Position numbers and translations under genes: made by a program. A DNA stretch of 64,000 nt, from positions 1 to 64,000 of the forward strand of contig JAFZFX010000009.1 of assembly GCA_017555695.1 (NCBI GenBank), written 5' to 3'. Under the pieces are notes generated by a model. It saw nothing but the letters and a program-made list of their open reading frames with translations. It made no database searches and was not told the DNA's origin. The stretch's first letter is position 1. Each line of letters begins with the position of its first letter. Positions 18,659 through 28,821 of the stretch are shown here, one piece after another. Origin of the DNA: Alistipes sp. Its GTDB lineage: Bacteria > Bacteroidota > Bacteroidia > Bacteroidales > Rikenellaceae.

Positions 18659-20110
18659 ATGACAAACAACAGCCAAAAGAAAATGACATCGTACCGCTGG
18701 GTAATATGTAGTCTGTTGTTCTTCGCAACGACTATCAACTACCTCGACCGCCAGGTACTGTCGCTTACTTGGGAGGATTTCATCCGTCCCGAATTCCATT
18801 GGACCAACTCACACTACGGCTGGGTAACGGGTATCTTCTCGCTCGTTTATGCCATCGCAATGCTCTTTGCGGGTCGTGTCGTGGATAAGCTCGACACCAA
18901 GAAGGGATATATGTGGAGCATCGGCATCTGGTCGGTAGGCGCCTGCGTACACGCCCTGTGCGGTGTAGCAACCGAGTGGGTGGTGGATCTGCCCAACGCC
19001 GAGGCATTGAGAGCGGCTATCGACAACGCAGAGTTAGTGTCGAAGATAGCCATCGTTTCGCTGACATTCTTCATCATTGCGCGATGCGTTCTTGCTGTGG
19101 GTGAAGCGGGTAACTTCCCCGCAGCCATCAAGGCCACAGCCGAATACTTCCCCAAGAAGGACCGCGCCTATGCTACAAGTATCTTCAACGCGGGCTCGAC
19201 TATCGGTGCCCTGCTCGCTCCGTTTACCATTCCCGTACTTGCCTCCAAATTCGGCTGGGAGGCCTCGTTCATCATCATCGGTGCGCTCGGCTTCGTGTGG
19301 ATGGGATTCTGGCAATTCCTCTACAAGAAACCCGAGAACAACCCTATGGTGAGCGCTGCCGAGTTGGAGTACATCAACTCAGACTCCGCCGAGGAGGCTG
19401 CCGCCACAGCCAAGGCACAGCAGGAGGCCGCCAAAGCCCCAAAGGTGTCGCTCTGGAAGTGCTTTAGCTACCGCCAGACCTGGGCCTTCATCTCGGGCAA
19501 GGCTATTGCCGACGGCGTATGGTGGTTCTATCTGTTCTGGATGCCTTCTTATCTGAAGAACGCCTGCGGAATGTCATCTACGAGCTTCGAATTCCAGTTG
19601 GCGTTGGGTGTTCTATATCTGATTGTTATGATTTCGCTCGTCGGTGGTTACCTGCCCACAATCTTTATCGAGCGTTATAAGATGAACCCCTATGCGGGCC
19701 GTATGCGTGCGATGCTTATCTTCGCATTCTTCCCGCTGTTGGCACTACTGGCACAGCCCCTATCGCAGTACTCTTATTGGTTCCCCGTAGTTATCGTGGG
19801 TATCGCTGCCGCGGCACACCAGTCGTGGTCGGCCAACATCTTCTCGACCGTGGGTGATATGTTCCCCAAATCGATGATTGCTACCATTACCGGCATCGGC
19901 GGTATGGCAGGCGGTGTAGGCTCATTCGGTATTCAGCTAGGCGCAGGTAAGCTCTTCGACTACGCCGAGCAGTCGAATATGGCCTTTATGGGTTATTCGG
20001 GCATCGAGGCTGGTTATATGATTGCCTTCTCGTTCTGCGCCGTAGCCTATCTGGCAAGCTGGATGGCAATGAAGGCGTTTGTTCCGAAATACAAGCCGAT
20101 AGTATTGTAA
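18659..20110 (+). CDS. exuT: MFS hexuronate transporter
   Basis: A 483-residue major facilitator of the anion:cation symporter type. The first span contains the ExuT-like INYLDRQVLSL, followed by GWVTGIFSLVYA and ARCVLAVGEAGNFPAAIKAT near residue 155, with about 12 membrane spans in total. It is expected to import glucuronate or galacturonate by proton symport. A central cytoplasmic loop (~240-260) is Ala/Lys-rich. It closes the kdgK-eda operon and is followed by a terminator-like inverted repeat. Confidence 0.88.
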   Translation: MTNNSQKKMTSYRWVICSLLFFATTINYLDRQVLSLTWEDFIRPEFHWTNSHYGWVTGIFSLVYAIAMLFAGRVVDKLDTKKGYMWSIGIWSVGACVHALCGVATEWVVDLPNAEALRAAIDNAELVSKIAIVSLTFFIIARCVLAVGEAGNFPAAIKATAEYFPKKDRAYATSIFNAGSTIGALLAPFTIPVLASKFGWEASFIIIGALGFVWMGFWQFLYKKPENNPMVSAAELEYINSDSAEEAAATAKAQQEAAKAPKVSLWKCFSYRQTWAFISGKAIADGVWWFYLFWMPSYLKNACGMSSTSFEFQLALGVLYLIVMISLVGGYLPTIFIERYKMNPYAGRMRAMLIFAFFPLLALLAQPLSQYSYWFPVVIVGIAAAAHQSWSANIFSTVGDMFPKSMIATITGIGGMAGGVGSFGIQLGAGKLFDYAEQSNMAFMGYSGIEAGYMIAFSFCAVAYLASWMAMKAFVPKYKPIVL

Positions 20111-20131
20111 TACAACTATCATCTTAAAGCA

Positions 20132-20168
20132 AAAAGGGTTGTTCGGCGGCAGCGTCGGCAACCCTTTC
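20132..20168 (+). terminator. Terminator after exuT
   Basis: AAAGGGTTG and CAACCCTTT pair around a 19-base loop. The tail (CTTCGTTG) is poor in T, so efficiency is uncertain. Confidence 0.65.
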
Positions 20169-20275
20169 TTCGTTGTGTAGGCAGAGTTTTTCGGTATGCT
20201 CTACGGCCACTGCCGCACTGCGTTATACCTTATATTTGGCACGAAAGCCATTGAAGGCACTTTTTGCGAGGTTTA

Positions 20276-20309
20276 TTTTTTGCTATTTAGCAATAAATCA
20301 TTATCTTTG
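20276..20309 (+). promoter_or_regulatory. Bacteroidota-type promoter of secA
   Basis: TTTTTTG (20276-20282) and TATCTTTG (20302-20309) with a 19-base spacer. The secA leader is about 35 bases and A-rich. Confidence 0.8.
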
Positions 20310-20351
20310 TAAGATTTATAACCGCAAGAGAAAAAAATAATAAATATAATT

Positions 20352-23300
20352 ATGGATATAGTTAGTAGCATTATCAAACTGTTGTTCGGTTCAAAGGCCG
20401 ACAAGGACAGAAAGCAGATAGAGCCTTATGTGAAGAAAATCACTGAGATTTATCCTTCAATCAAGGCTTTGTCTAACGACGAGTTGCGCGCACGAAGCGC
20501 AGCCCTGATGAAGAAGATTGCCGACTTCATCGCCTCTGACGAGGCTCACATCGCAGAGCAGAAGGCAAAGTTGGAGATAGCCGAGACATCACTCTCTGAC
20601 AAGGAGAAGATTTCGAAGGATATCGACCAGACCACGAAGCGCATCGACGAAAAGATCGAGCAGGTGCTGGACGAGATTCTGCCCGAGGCCTTCGCTATTA
20701 TGAAGGATACGGCTCGCCGTTTCACCGAGATGGAGACTGTAGTGGTTACAGCCAACGCCTTCGACCGCGACCTGGCGGCGCACAAGGACTTTGTCACCAT
20801 CGAGGATGACAAGGCCATCTATCAAACACACTGGACTGCAGGCGGTAACGACCTGAAGTGGGAGATGGTACACTACGATGTACAGCTCTTCGGTGGTGTG
20901 GTTCTGCACAAGGGTAAGATTTCGGAGATGGCAACGGGTGAGGGTAAGACCTTGGTGGCTACACTTCCCGTATTCCTCAACGCCTTGGCTCGCAAGGGTG
21001 TGCATGTGGTGACTGTGAACGACTACCTGGCTCGTCGTGACTCGGAGTGGATGGGTCCGATGTATGAGTTCCACGGTCTGTCGGTAGATTGCATCGACAA
21101 GCACCAGCCCAACTCTGAGGCTCGCCGCAAGGCATATATGGCCGATATCACATTCGGTACAAATAACGAATACGGCTTCGACTACCTGCGCGACAATATG
21201 GCTTCATCGCCCAAGGATCTTGTTCAGCGCAAGCACCACTACGCTATCGTCGATGAGGTGGACTCTGTATTGATTGACGATGCGCGTACTCCGCTTATCA
21301 TCTCGGGTCCCGTACCAAAGGGTGACGACCAGCTCTTCGAGCAGTATCGTCCCTCGATCGAGCACCTCTACAACTTGCAGAAGAATATGGTGACATCGCT
21401 GGTTGCCGAGTCACGCAAGCTCTTTGCCGAGGGTAAGGTTGATGAGGGTGGCGTGCTGTTGTATCGTGCCCACAAGGGTCTGCCCAAGTACAAGCCAATC
21501 ATCAAGTTCCTCTCGGAGCAGGGTATCAAGGTTCAGTTCCAGAAGACCGAGAACATCTTTATGCAGGATAACAACCGCCGTATGCCCGAGATTACCGACG
21601 AGCTCTACTTCGTCATCGACGAGAAGATGAACTCTGTCGAGCTTACTGACAAGGGCCACGATGTATTGTCAAAGTACTTCAACGAGGAGGGCTTCTTCGT
21701 ATTGCCCGACATCGGTAGCGTTGTTGCCGAGTTGGAGAAGAGCGACCTCAGCCCCGAGGAGAAGATGCAGCGCAAGGATCAGGTTATCAACGACTACTCG
21801 ATCAAGACCGAGCGCGTTCACACCGTCAATCAGTTGCTCAAGGCCTACTCTATGTTCGAGAAGGATGTTGAGTATGTGGTGATGGACAACAAGGTGAAGA
21901 TTGTGGACGAGCAGACTGGTCGTATTCTCGACGGCCGCCGCTACTCTGACGGTCTGCACCAGGCTATCGAGGCCAAGGAGCGCGTAAAGGTAGAGGCTGC
22001 TACACAGACATTTGCAACAATCACACTCCAGAACTACTTCCGTATGTACCACAAGTTGGCAGGTATGACAGGTACCGCCGAGACCGAGGCATCGGAGTTC
22101 TGGAACATCTATAAGTTGGATGTTGTGGCTATTCCCACAAACAAGCCCGTCATCCGCGACGACCGCGACGACCTTGTTTACAAGACCAAGCGCGAGAAGT
22201 ACAACGCCGTAATCGACGAGGTAGTACGCCTCGTTGAGCAGAAGCGCCCCGTATTGGTGGGTACTACTTCGGTTGAGATTTCGGAGTTGTTGAGCCGTAT
22301 GCTTAAGTTGCGCGGCATCAAGCACAATGTACTTAACGCCAAGCAGCACCAGCTGGAGGCACAGATCGTAGCCGAGGCAGGTCGTGCTGGACAGGTTACC
22401 ATCGCCACCAATATGGCGGGTCGTGGTACCGATATCAAGCTTACACCCGAGGTTAAGGAGGCAGGCGGTCTGGCCATCATCGGTACAGAGCGTCACGAGA
22501 GCCGCCGTGTAGACCGCCAGTTGCGTGGTCGTGCCGGCCGTCAGGGTGACCCCGGTTCTTCACAGTTCTTTGTATCGTTGGAGGATGACCTTATGCGTCT
22601 GTTCGGTTCGGAGCGTATCGCTTCGATGATGGATAGAATGGGTATCCAGGAGGGTGAGGTTATTCAGGCATCGATTATGTCGAAGGCCATCGAGCGCGCC
22701 CAGAAGAAGGTCGAGGAGAACAACTTTGGTATCCGTAAGCGTCTGTTGGAGTATGACGATGTGATGAACTCACAGCGTGAGGTTATCTACACTCGTCGTC
22801 GCCACGCACTCTACGGCGAAAGAATCGAGATTGACCTTAACAATACGATGTACGACTTTGCCGAGAAGTTTATGGAGTCACACGAGGGTATGGACTACGA
22901 CACATTCTCATTCGAGTTGATTCGTGAGGTAGCCCTGCAGCCCACATTTGACGAGGCTACATACAACGCCGCCAAGCCGAAGGAGTTGGTAGAGCTGATC
23001 GTAAAGGATCTGCACTCACTCTATATGCGTCGTGGCAAGGCTGCGGCTGACACCGTACGCCAGACTATGGAGCGCATCTATGAGGACAACAAGTTGATGA
23101 TGGATCGTGTTATCCACTTCCCGCTCACTGATGGCCACTTGGGCTTCCATGTGCCTGTAGAGTTGCAGAAGTGCAAGGATACAGACTGCGCCGAGATTTA
23201 CAAAGTATTCGCCAAGATTGTGATGTTCACAACAATCGACGATGCTTGGCGTGAGCACCTGCGCGAGATGGACGAGTTGCGCCAGAGTGTACAGAACGCT

Positions 23301-23645
23301 ACATACGAGCAGAAAGACCCGCTGTTGATTTACAAGTTGGAGTCGTATGAGCTCTTCGCAAAGATGCTCGACAAGATTAACCGCGAGACTCTCTCAATTC
23401 TGAACAAGGCATACATCCCCACCCGTGAGAACAACCCCGAGTCGGTTCAGCAGGAGCGCGAGCAGAAGGCAAAGGTGGATGTAAACAAGTTGCAGGCATC
23501 GCGTATGGCAGCTGCCGCAGCGGCTGGTCAGGCCGAGAAGAGCAAGCCCGCACCCATCAAGGTAGAGAAGAAGGTAGGTCGTAACGACCCCTGCCCTTGC
23601 GGTAGCGGTAAGAAGTTCAAGCACTGCCACGGCAAGGCTTTGTAA
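20352..23645 (+). CDS. secA: Preprotein translocase ATPase SecA
   Basis: SecA drives export of unfolded preproteins through SecYEG. At 1097 residues it is longer than E. coli SecA (901), as usual in Bacteroidota, because of insertions in the N-terminal and preprotein-binding regions. Visible motifs are [14 protein letters not shown] (Walker A, ~residue 195), [20 protein letters not shown] (DEAD-like Walker B region), [14 protein letters not shown] and [20 protein letters not shown] (motifs V-VI). The C-terminal zinc-binding SEC-C tail is [17 protein letters not shown]. The next gene begins 20 bases after the stop. Confidence 0.98.
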   Translation: MDIVSSIIKLLFGSKADKDRKQIEPYVKKITEIYPSIKALSNDELRARSAALMKKIADFIASDEAHIAEQKAKLEIAETSLSDKEKISKDIDQTTKRIDEKIEQVLDEILPEAFAIMKDTARRFTEMETVVVTANAFDRDLAAHKDFVTIEDDKAIYQTHWTAGGNDLKWEMVHYDVQLFGGVVLHKGKISEMATGEGKTLVATLPVFLNALARKGVHVVTVNDYLARRDSEWMGPMYEFHGLSVDCIDKHQPNSEARRKAYMADITFGTNNEYGFDYLRDNMASSPKDLVQRKHHYAIVDEVDSVLIDDARTPLIISGPVPKGDDQLFEQYRPSIEHLYNLQKNMVTSLVAESRKLFAEGKVDEGGVLLYRAHKGLPKYKPIIKFLSEQGIKVQFQKTENIFMQDNNRRMPEITDELYFVIDEKMNSVELTDKGHDVLSKYFNEEGFFVLPDIGSVVAELEKSDLSPEEKMQRKDQVINDYSIKTERVHTVNQLLKAYSMFEKDVEYVVMDNKVKIVDEQTGRILDGRRYSDGLHQAIEAKERVKVEAATQTFATITLQNYFRMYHKLAGMTGTAETEASEFWNIYKLDVVAIPTNKPVIRDDRDDLVYKTKREKYNAVIDEVVRLVEQKRPVLVGTTSVEISELLSRMLKLRGIKHNVLNAKQHQLEAQIVAEAGRAGQVTIATNMAGRGTDIKLTPEVKEAGGLAIIGTERHESRRVDRQLRGRAGRQGDPGSSQFFVSLEDDLMRLFGSERIASMMDRMGIQEGEVIQASIMSKAIERAQKKVEENNFGIRKRLLEYDDVMNSQREVIYTRRRHALYGERIEIDLNNTMYDFAEKFMESHEGMDYDTFSFELIREVALQPTFDEATYNAAKPKELVELIVKDLHSLYMRRGKAAADTVRQTMERIYEDNKLMMDRVIHFPLTDGHLGFHVPVELQKCKDTDCAEIYKVFAKIVMFTTIDDAWREHLREMDELRQSVQNATYEQKDPLLIYKLESYELFAKMLDKINRETLSILNKAYIPTRENNPESVQQEREQKAKVDVNKLQASRMAAAAAAGQAEKSKPAPIKVEKKVGRNDPCPCGSGKKFKHCHGKAL

Positions 23646-23665
23646 GTGGCCAAAAACGAAGCAAT

Positions 23666-24856
23666 ATGAGATTAGTTAGTCTGACAATTTTCTCGTTGCT
23701 CTGCTTGATGCTCGGCGGAGTCGATGCAAAGGCTCAAGAGAGCAAGCAGAAGTACGATGTGGCGGCATTCCTATACCCAGCATACGCCTCTGATGATGTG
23801 CGTTTGCGACCTTTCTGGCCGATGGGTATAGGCGAGTGGGAGACTGTCCTTACGATGCAGCAGCGTAACCCCGGTCACTACTGGGACCGCAAGCCGTTGT
23901 GGGGATACATCAACGAGGCCGACCCAAGCGTTATGGAGATGGAGATTGAGCAGGCTACAAAGCACGGCGTAAACATCTTTATATTTGATTGGTATTGGTA
24001 TGACGGTCGCCCCTTTATGGAGACTACGCTCAACAACGGATTCCTCAAGGCGAAGAATGTAGATAAGATGCAGTTCTATCTGATGTGGGCAAACCACGAT
24101 GTGCTGAACCTTTGGGATACGCGACTCGCACGCTACAACGAGGACAATGTAATATGGCAGGGCAAGGTTGACCGTGAGGAGTTTGAGCGAATATGCAAGC
24201 GCAATATAGAGATGTACTTCAAGCATCCGCAATACTACAAGATTGACGGCAAGCCTGTATTTATGATTTATGAGTTGCCCAACCTTATCAACGGTTTGGG
24301 TGGCATAGAGCAGACTGTAGATGCGCTGAAGTGGTTTCGCAAGGAGGTAAAGAAGGCTGGATTCCCCGACTTGGAGTTGCAGTTTGCGATGTGGGCAATA
24401 AACCTAAACTATAGTGGTCTGGATGCCAACAAGAGCGACAATCCGCAGGATGATTTCATCCGCAAGTTGGGATTTGACAGCGCAACGCACTATCAATTTG
24501 TACACTTTACGGATGTTAATCGTGACTACGCCGAGATGATGAAGGATGTAGTAAATGAGTGGAATAGAATCGACAACGACTATTCATTCACCTACTATCC
24601 TCATGTCAGCATCGGTTGGGATAACAGCCCCCGCACTGTGCATAGTGCCGTGATGAAAAACAATACGCCCGAAGCATTTGCCGAGGCTCTGCGACAGGCA
24701 AAGGCTCACGCTGACAAACACCCCGATCGCACGCCTCTGATTACGATAAACAGCTGGAACGAATGGACAGAGACAAGTTTCCTGCAACCCTGCAATATGT
24801 ACGGTTATGGTTACCTGGAGGCTGTAAAAAAGGTATTTATTGACGAAGTAAAATAA
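23666..24856 (+). CDS. Exported GH99-like (WbsX-type) protein
   Basis: A 396-residue protein with a Sec signal ending near VDAKAQ (residue ~24). The mature part begins YDVAAFLYPAYASDD and continues through GVNIFIFDWYWYDGRPFMET, YYKIDGKPVFMIYELPNL and TINSWNEWTETSFLQP. This arrangement belongs to the WbsX/GH99-like group, which includes enzymes acting on alpha-mannosidic linkages and proteins of unproven activity. The conserved ending NSWNEWTE is diagnostic. It sits 20 bases after secA and 7 bases before a dCMP deaminase gene; the three have no functional link I can see beyond possible cotranscription. Confidence 0.83.
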   Translation: MRLVSLTIFSLLCLMLGGVDAKAQESKQKYDVAAFLYPAYASDDVRLRPFWPMGIGEWETVLTMQQRNPGHYWDRKPLWGYINEADPSVMEMEIEQATKHGVNIFIFDWYWYDGRPFMETTLNNGFLKAKNVDKMQFYLMWANHDVLNLWDTRLARYNEDNVIWQGKVDREEFERICKRNIEMYFKHPQYYKIDGKPVFMIYELPNLINGLGGIEQTVDALKWFRKEVKKAGFPDLELQFAMWAINLNYSGLDANKSDNPQDDFIRKLGFDSATHYQFVHFTDVNRDYAEMMKDVVNEWNRIDNDYSFTYYPHVSIGWDNSPRTVHSAVMKNNTPEAFAEALRQAKAHADKHPDRTPLITINSWNEWTETSFLQPCNMYGYGYLEAVKKVFIDEVK

Positions 24857-24863
24857 GCGAATT

Positions 24864-25298
24864 ATGGGATACGAAGAGGAGAAACTCCGACAGTTGGATG
24901 TACGCTACCTGCGTATGGCGCGTGTGTGGGCCGAGAACTCATACTGCGTGCGTCGTCAGGTAGGTGCGCTTATCGTGAAGGATAAGATGATTATTTCGGA
25001 TGGCTATAACGGTACTCCCTCGGGATTTGAGAATATCTGCGAGGATGAGACAGGCAAGACAAAGTCTTATGTACTGCACGCCGAGGCCAACGCCATCACA
25101 AAAGTGGCAAAGAGCGCCAACAACTGCGACGGCTCGACTCTCTACATCACAGCCGCACCCTGCATCGAGTGCTCTAAGCTGATTATCCAGGCTGGTATCA
25201 AGCGCGTGGTATATTGCGACGACTATCGCTCAGAGGATGGACTGAACCTACTGAAACGAGTAGGCATCGAGTGCGTAAAACGCGATATCGAGGAGTAA
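24864..25298 (+). CDS. dCMP deaminase family protein
   Basis: Zinc-dependent deaminases of this group convert dCMP to dUMP, feeding thymidylate synthesis. The 144-residue protein has the zinc-site motifs HAEANAI (near residue 73) and PCIECSKLI (near 102), and an extra Cys-rich N-terminal zone typical of the ComEB/dCMP branch (CVRRQVGALIVKDK, NGTPSGFENICEDE). It follows the GH99-like gene closely and precedes a strong bidirectional terminator. A tRNA or riboflavin deaminase is excluded by the motif spacing, though substrate identity rests on family resemblance. Confidence 0.9.
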   Translation: MGYEEEKLRQLDVRYLRMARVWAENSYCVRRQVGALIVKDKMIISDGYNGTPSGFENICEDETGKTKSYVLHAEANAITKVAKSANNCDGSTLYITAAPCIECSKLIIQAGIKRVVYCDDYRSEDGLNLLKRVGIECVKRDIEE

Positions 25299-25331
25299 GG
25301 CGAGGGGCTACGCCTCGCTCTGCGAATAAAT

Positions 25332-25365
25332 AATGGGCTGCTAACCGTATGAGTTAGCAGCCCAT
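25332..25365. terminator. Bidirectional terminator between the dCMP deaminase and GH5 genes
   Basis: AATGGGCTGCTAAC and GTTAGCAGCCCATT, a perfect 14-bp stem with a 6-base loop, lies between convergent genes. Confidence 0.9.
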
Positions 25366-25397
25366 TTTCTATATAGGTATATACCCTATCGGCCTAT

Positions 25398-26630
25398 CTA
25401 ATCAACCTTGAGCTGAATGGCACGAATATAACCCTTCTGAATAGTACAATTTTCGAAACGGCTGTTGTCGATAAACTGCATCAACGCCTTACGAGCCTCC
25501 TCCTGATTGGGGCGAGCCTTACGGATGTCGTTGTAAGTGCCACGGTCAGCCTCAGAGAATGCTACGATAAGCTTGCGCCAACCCTCGGGAGCCTTGATAC
25601 CCACGAAAGAGCTGTTGTGAATCTTCTTGTAGGGCCAGAATGTGTAGCCGATATTGTTCTCCACCATAGTCTTGCAGAACGAAGCCATCCACTCGTCGGT
25701 GTTGTGACCAATCTCTCCCATATACATCGGGCGGTTGTGGCGGTCACGGAACTCGATAAAGCTACGAATGGCATTGGCATCGGTACCGCCTCCATAGCGG
25801 TGGCAAGTATACATAATCTTATCGTCGAAGAGTGTATTCTCCAGCGGCTTGAAGTTACCATTCCACTGCGCACCACCCAGCAGGATGATGTGATTGTTAT
25901 CCACCTCTCGGATGGCATCTACACCCATCTTATATACGCCCGCTAACTTGGCATCAATCTCGGCCTGATTCTCGAAGTAGGGTGCGATAGGCTCATTGAG
26001 CAGGTCGTAGCCAAGAATGATAGGCTCGTTCTTGTAGTGGGCTGCAATCTTACGCCAAATGTCGCAGTAGAGTTTCTGGCTCGCCTCGCTCTCGAACAAC
26101 CAAGGGTAGCCGTGGCTGTCGTCGATGTTGTCGCCAGTCTGACCACCAGGAGCATCGTGCATATCGAGGATAAGGTAGAGCCCCTTACCTCGGCACCACT
26201 CCACCAGCTGGTCGATGCGTGCAAAGCCGTCCTGATTAGACGACAAACCCATATAATCCTCGTCGGTAAAGAGTTTATAATGGAAAGGCACGCGGATAGT
26301 ATTAGCACCCGTAGAGGCGATGAAATCGATATCCTTCTCTGTGATGTAGTTATCTTTGAAGGCCTGCCAGAACTCTGCAGCGAAGTCGGGACCCACCAGC
26401 TGGCAGAGCATCATATTGATGTTGCTTGCCGAGTTGGTCTTCGAGAAACCGAACATATATCCCTCGGGGTTGAGCCAGTTACCGAGGTTTGTACCGCGGA
26501 TAAAGAACTTTTCGCCATCGGGAGCAACCAAGTTGGGGCCATCAATGGTGATAAACTTTGAGCGCTTCTTAGCATCTGCTCCAGCACATACGGCCAGCAA
26601 CATAAAAGCGAGGAGTAAAACTTTTTTCAT
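25398..26630 (-). CDS. Exported GH5 family glycoside hydrolase
   Basis: A 410-residue retaining beta-glycanase of clan GH-A. The Sec signal ends near CAGADA (residue ~20). Landmarks are FIRGTNLGNWLNPEGYMF, YLILDMHDAPGGQTGD, YDLLNEPI near residue 210 (acid/base Glu) and MYMGEIGHNTDEW near 304 (nucleophile Glu). The substrate could be a beta-glucan, a mannan or a host-type glycan; subfamily assignment needs comparison with characterised members. It stands alone on the minus strand between a terminator and a 400-base gap. Confidence 0.9.
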   Translation of the reverse strand: MKKVLLLAFMLLAVCAGADAKKRSKFITIDGPNLVAPDGEKFFIRGTNLGNWLNPEGYMFGFSKTNSASNINMMLCQLVGPDFAAEFWQAFKDNYITEKDIDFIASTGANTIRVPFHYKLFTDEDYMGLSSNQDGFARIDQLVEWCRGKGLYLILDMHDAPGGQTGDNIDDSHGYPWLFESEASQKLYCDIWRKIAAHYKNEPIILGYDLLNEPIAPYFENQAEIDAKLAGVYKMGVDAIREVDNNHIILLGGAQWNGNFKPLENTLFDDKIMYTCHRYGGGTDANAIRSFIEFRDRHNRPMYMGEIGHNTDEWMASFCKTMVENNIGYTFWPYKKIHNSSFVGIKAPEGWRKLIVAFSEADRGTYNDIRKARPNQEEARKALMQFIDNSRFENCTIQKGYIRAIQLKVD

Positions 26631-26655
26631 AGTATTAGTTAAAGGTTTGTATGTA

Positions 26656-26663
26656 CAAAGTTA
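26656..26663 (-). promoter_or_regulatory. Putative -7 element of the GH5 gene
   Basis: TAACTTTG on the minus strand, 25 bases before the ATG. Confidence 0.5.
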
Positions 26664-26695
26664 AAATATTTTGCGAAAAAAATTAGAAATAATAA

Positions 26696-26771
26696 GGCGC
26701 AAGTTTTACGATAAGAGCCTATAAAAACAGTTAACAAAAAATATACACGAAATAACCGCAAAACCTGCGCC
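26696..26771. repeat. Imperfect inverted repeat in the GH5/DUF6377 intergenic region
   Basis: GGCGCAAGTTTTACG (26696-26710) is matched at 13 of 15 positions by the reverse complement of CGCAAAACCTGCGCC (26757-26771), with 46 A+T-rich bases between. Both mismatches would be G-U pairs in a minus-strand RNA. The rest of the 411-base gap (26631-27041) holds the two flanking promoters and no gene I can support. Confidence 0.5.
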
Positions 26772-26968
26772 CAGAGATATATCACAAATATTTGTAGAAC
26801 TTTGGCAACGGATTTTTATGGCAACCCGTTTCCTTATACAAATATACTAATAAAACAGGGCGGGCAGGTCTGCGCCAAGGTCACCGTGATTCAGAATATA
26901 GATTTAGGCAACATTTTGTATCTGATTAACAACTACTTAACACGCAATAAAAGTGGATTCTATATTGA

Positions 26969-26997
26969 TTGTATTAAAAGAAATATTATTATATTTG
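26969..26997 (+). promoter_or_regulatory. Bacteroidota-type promoter of the DUF6377 gene
   Basis: TTG (26969-26971) and TATATTTG (26990-26997) with an 18-base spacer, 44 bases upstream of the ATG. Confidence 0.7.
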
Positions 26998-27041
26998 TAT
27001 AACCTTTTGACCTAAAACTAACCAATCAGCAGAAAAAGCAG

Positions 27042-28718
27042 ATGAAATCGAACATATTGCAACGACTCCTCCTCGCCGTGATGATGACCCTCGCCGCAGC
27101 GTCGGCATCGGCATCGGCCGAGAGATTGGAGCGCGAGTTGACCAAACTCGACCAGACGCTCGCCGCATCAGACCTATATCTCAAGCAGCACCTCGACAAG
27201 ATAGAGAACCTGAAGGAGATATTGAGAATGCCCAACATCTCGTTGGAGCATCAGTATGAGTTGTACGAGAAGTTGTATGACGAGTACGAGGTATTTCAGT
27301 TCGACAATGCCCTCGAGATGCTCAATCGCCGTTACGACATTGCCGTAAAACTCGACGATAAACAACGCCAGGTGGACACCGAACTCGACCGAGCGCAGCT
27401 CTACACCATATCGGGAATGTTCACTGAGGCCGACAATATCTTCTCATCAAAAATCGACACTCTGGCGCTTACGCCTACACAGCTGACCAACTATTACTAT
27501 ATACAGCAGCGCTTCCTTCGCAATCTGGAGTGGAAGATGGGCTATGCGCAGACCGAGGAGAGCCACCTGAATGTATCGCGCAAGTGGCAATACTACTGCA
27601 ACAAACTTATCGAGGACGACAACCCATCGTCTGAACTGCACCAATATGTGCTGATGCTCCACTATATGAGCATCAAGGAGTGGCAGAAGGCCGAGGAGGT
27701 GAATGAGATGCTGATTGCATATTGCTCGCCCGACAGCCACAGCTACGCCGAGTATGCCTACTACCGAGCCGAGATCTACGATGCGTGGGGCAAGCCAAAC
27801 GACGCCATTTTGTGGTATATCCGCTCGTCGATAGCCGATATTATGTCGGCCACGAAGGATACCGCCTCGATGCGAATCCTATCCGAGAAGCTACTCAAGA
27901 CGGACATCAACCGCGCCTTCCGCTACATCAACATCGCCCTTGAGGATGCCATCTTCTACAACGCCCAGCTACGCCACGAGCATATCACAGCCATACTCCC
28001 CTCGATCGAGAGCGAGTATATGCAGACGCAGGCCGCGCAGGTGGCACAGACCAACCGACTGCTGAACATCATCTCGGTGCTGGCCATAGCATTGGCAGCG
28101 ATATGTCTGGTGGTGATATATATGTATTACCGCTCGGTGATGGCACGCCGCGAGATTGCGAAAATCAACCTGCAGATTAAGCAGTACAACGACTCGCTCT
28201 CGGAGATAAATCTACAGCTAAAGAATGCCAACGACAACCTGGCGGAGGCCAACGCCGTCAAGGAGGAGTATATTGGTCTGTTCCTATCGATGTGTTCGAA
28301 CTATATCGACAAACTCAAGTCGTATCAGCGTAGCGTCAAGCGCAAGTTGGCCGCAGGTCGTAGCCAAGAGGTGCAGAACGAGGTGTCGTCGTCGTTGCTG
28401 ATTGACACCGAGCTAAAACACTTCTACGAGATGTTCGACAACGCCTTCCTGCAGTTGTACCCCAACTTCGTGGAGGAGTTCAACGGCCTGCTCAAGGCCG
28501 ACAGACGCATCGAGTTAGCAAAGGGGGAGAAGATGAACACCGAGCTGAGAATCTTCGCCCTCATACGCTTGGGCATCACCGAGTCATCACGCATTGCGGC
28601 CCTGCTCCGTTACTCGGCCAACACAATATATAACTATCGTGCGCGCGTGAAGAACAACGCCGCAGATAGTCGCGACGAGTTCGAGGAGCGCGTAAAGGAG
28701 ATTGGCGGCAAGAAGTAG
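27042..28718 (+). CDS. DUF6377-type TPR membrane regulator
   Basis: A 558-residue protein with a signal peptide (to about residue 26), a helical TPR-like periplasmic region (about 30-340), a single membrane span (LLNIISVLAIALAAICLVVI, ~343-362), a cytoplasmic coiled coil (QIKQYNDSLSEINLQLKNAN) and a C-terminal domain containing LRIFALIRLGITESSRIAAL and YSANTIYNYRARVKNNA, which reads like a LuxR-type HTH. This layout is the Bacteroidota DUF6377 family, thought to act as membrane-bound transcription regulators. The ligand and targets are unknown; the glycan genes nearby are candidates only by position. Confidence 0.82.
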   Translation: MKSNILQRLLLAVMMTLAAASASASAERLERELTKLDQTLAASDLYLKQHLDKIENLKEILRMPNISLEHQYELYEKLYDEYEVFQFDNALEMLNRRYDIAVKLDDKQRQVDTELDRAQLYTISGMFTEADNIFSSKIDTLALTPTQLTNYYYIQQRFLRNLEWKMGYAQTEESHLNVSRKWQYYCNKLIEDDNPSSELHQYVLMLHYMSIKEWQKAEEVNEMLIAYCSPDSHSYAEYAYYRAEIYDAWGKPNDAILWYIRSSIADIMSATKDTASMRILSEKLLKTDINRAFRYINIALEDAIFYNAQLRHEHITAILPSIESEYMQTQAAQVAQTNRLLNIISVLAIALAAICLVVIYMYYRSVMARREIAKINLQIKQYNDSLSEINLQLKNANDNLAEANAVKEEYIGLFLSMCSNYIDKLKSYQRSVKRKLAAGRSQEVQNEVSSSLLIDTELKHFYEMFDNAFLQLYPNFVEEFNGLLKADRRIELAKGEKMNTELRIFALIRLGITESSRIAALLRYSANTIYNYRARVKNNAADSRDEFEERVKEIGGKK

Positions 28719-28742
28719 CAACCGCCCCAAAGAGAAAAAAAA

Positions 28743-28779
28743 AGAGATGAGACCCAGCAACAACTGAAGTCTCATCTCT
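28743..28779. terminator. Bidirectional terminator between the DUF6377 gene and ssb
   Basis: AGAGATGAGAC and GTCTCATCTCT form an 11-bp stem, with an A-run upstream and TATCTTTT downstream. Confidence 0.8.
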
Positions 28780-28821
28780 ATCTTTTGGTAGTGGCCTCTT
28801 GATCGCCCACCCTCCTATCTA

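Noticed and set aside
26802-27002. A 66-codon plus-strand frame in the gap before the DUF6377 gene
   Set aside because: It begins with TTG, overlaps the DUF6377 promoter, and has no recognisable domain or leader. A chance frame in A+T-rich DNA is more likely.
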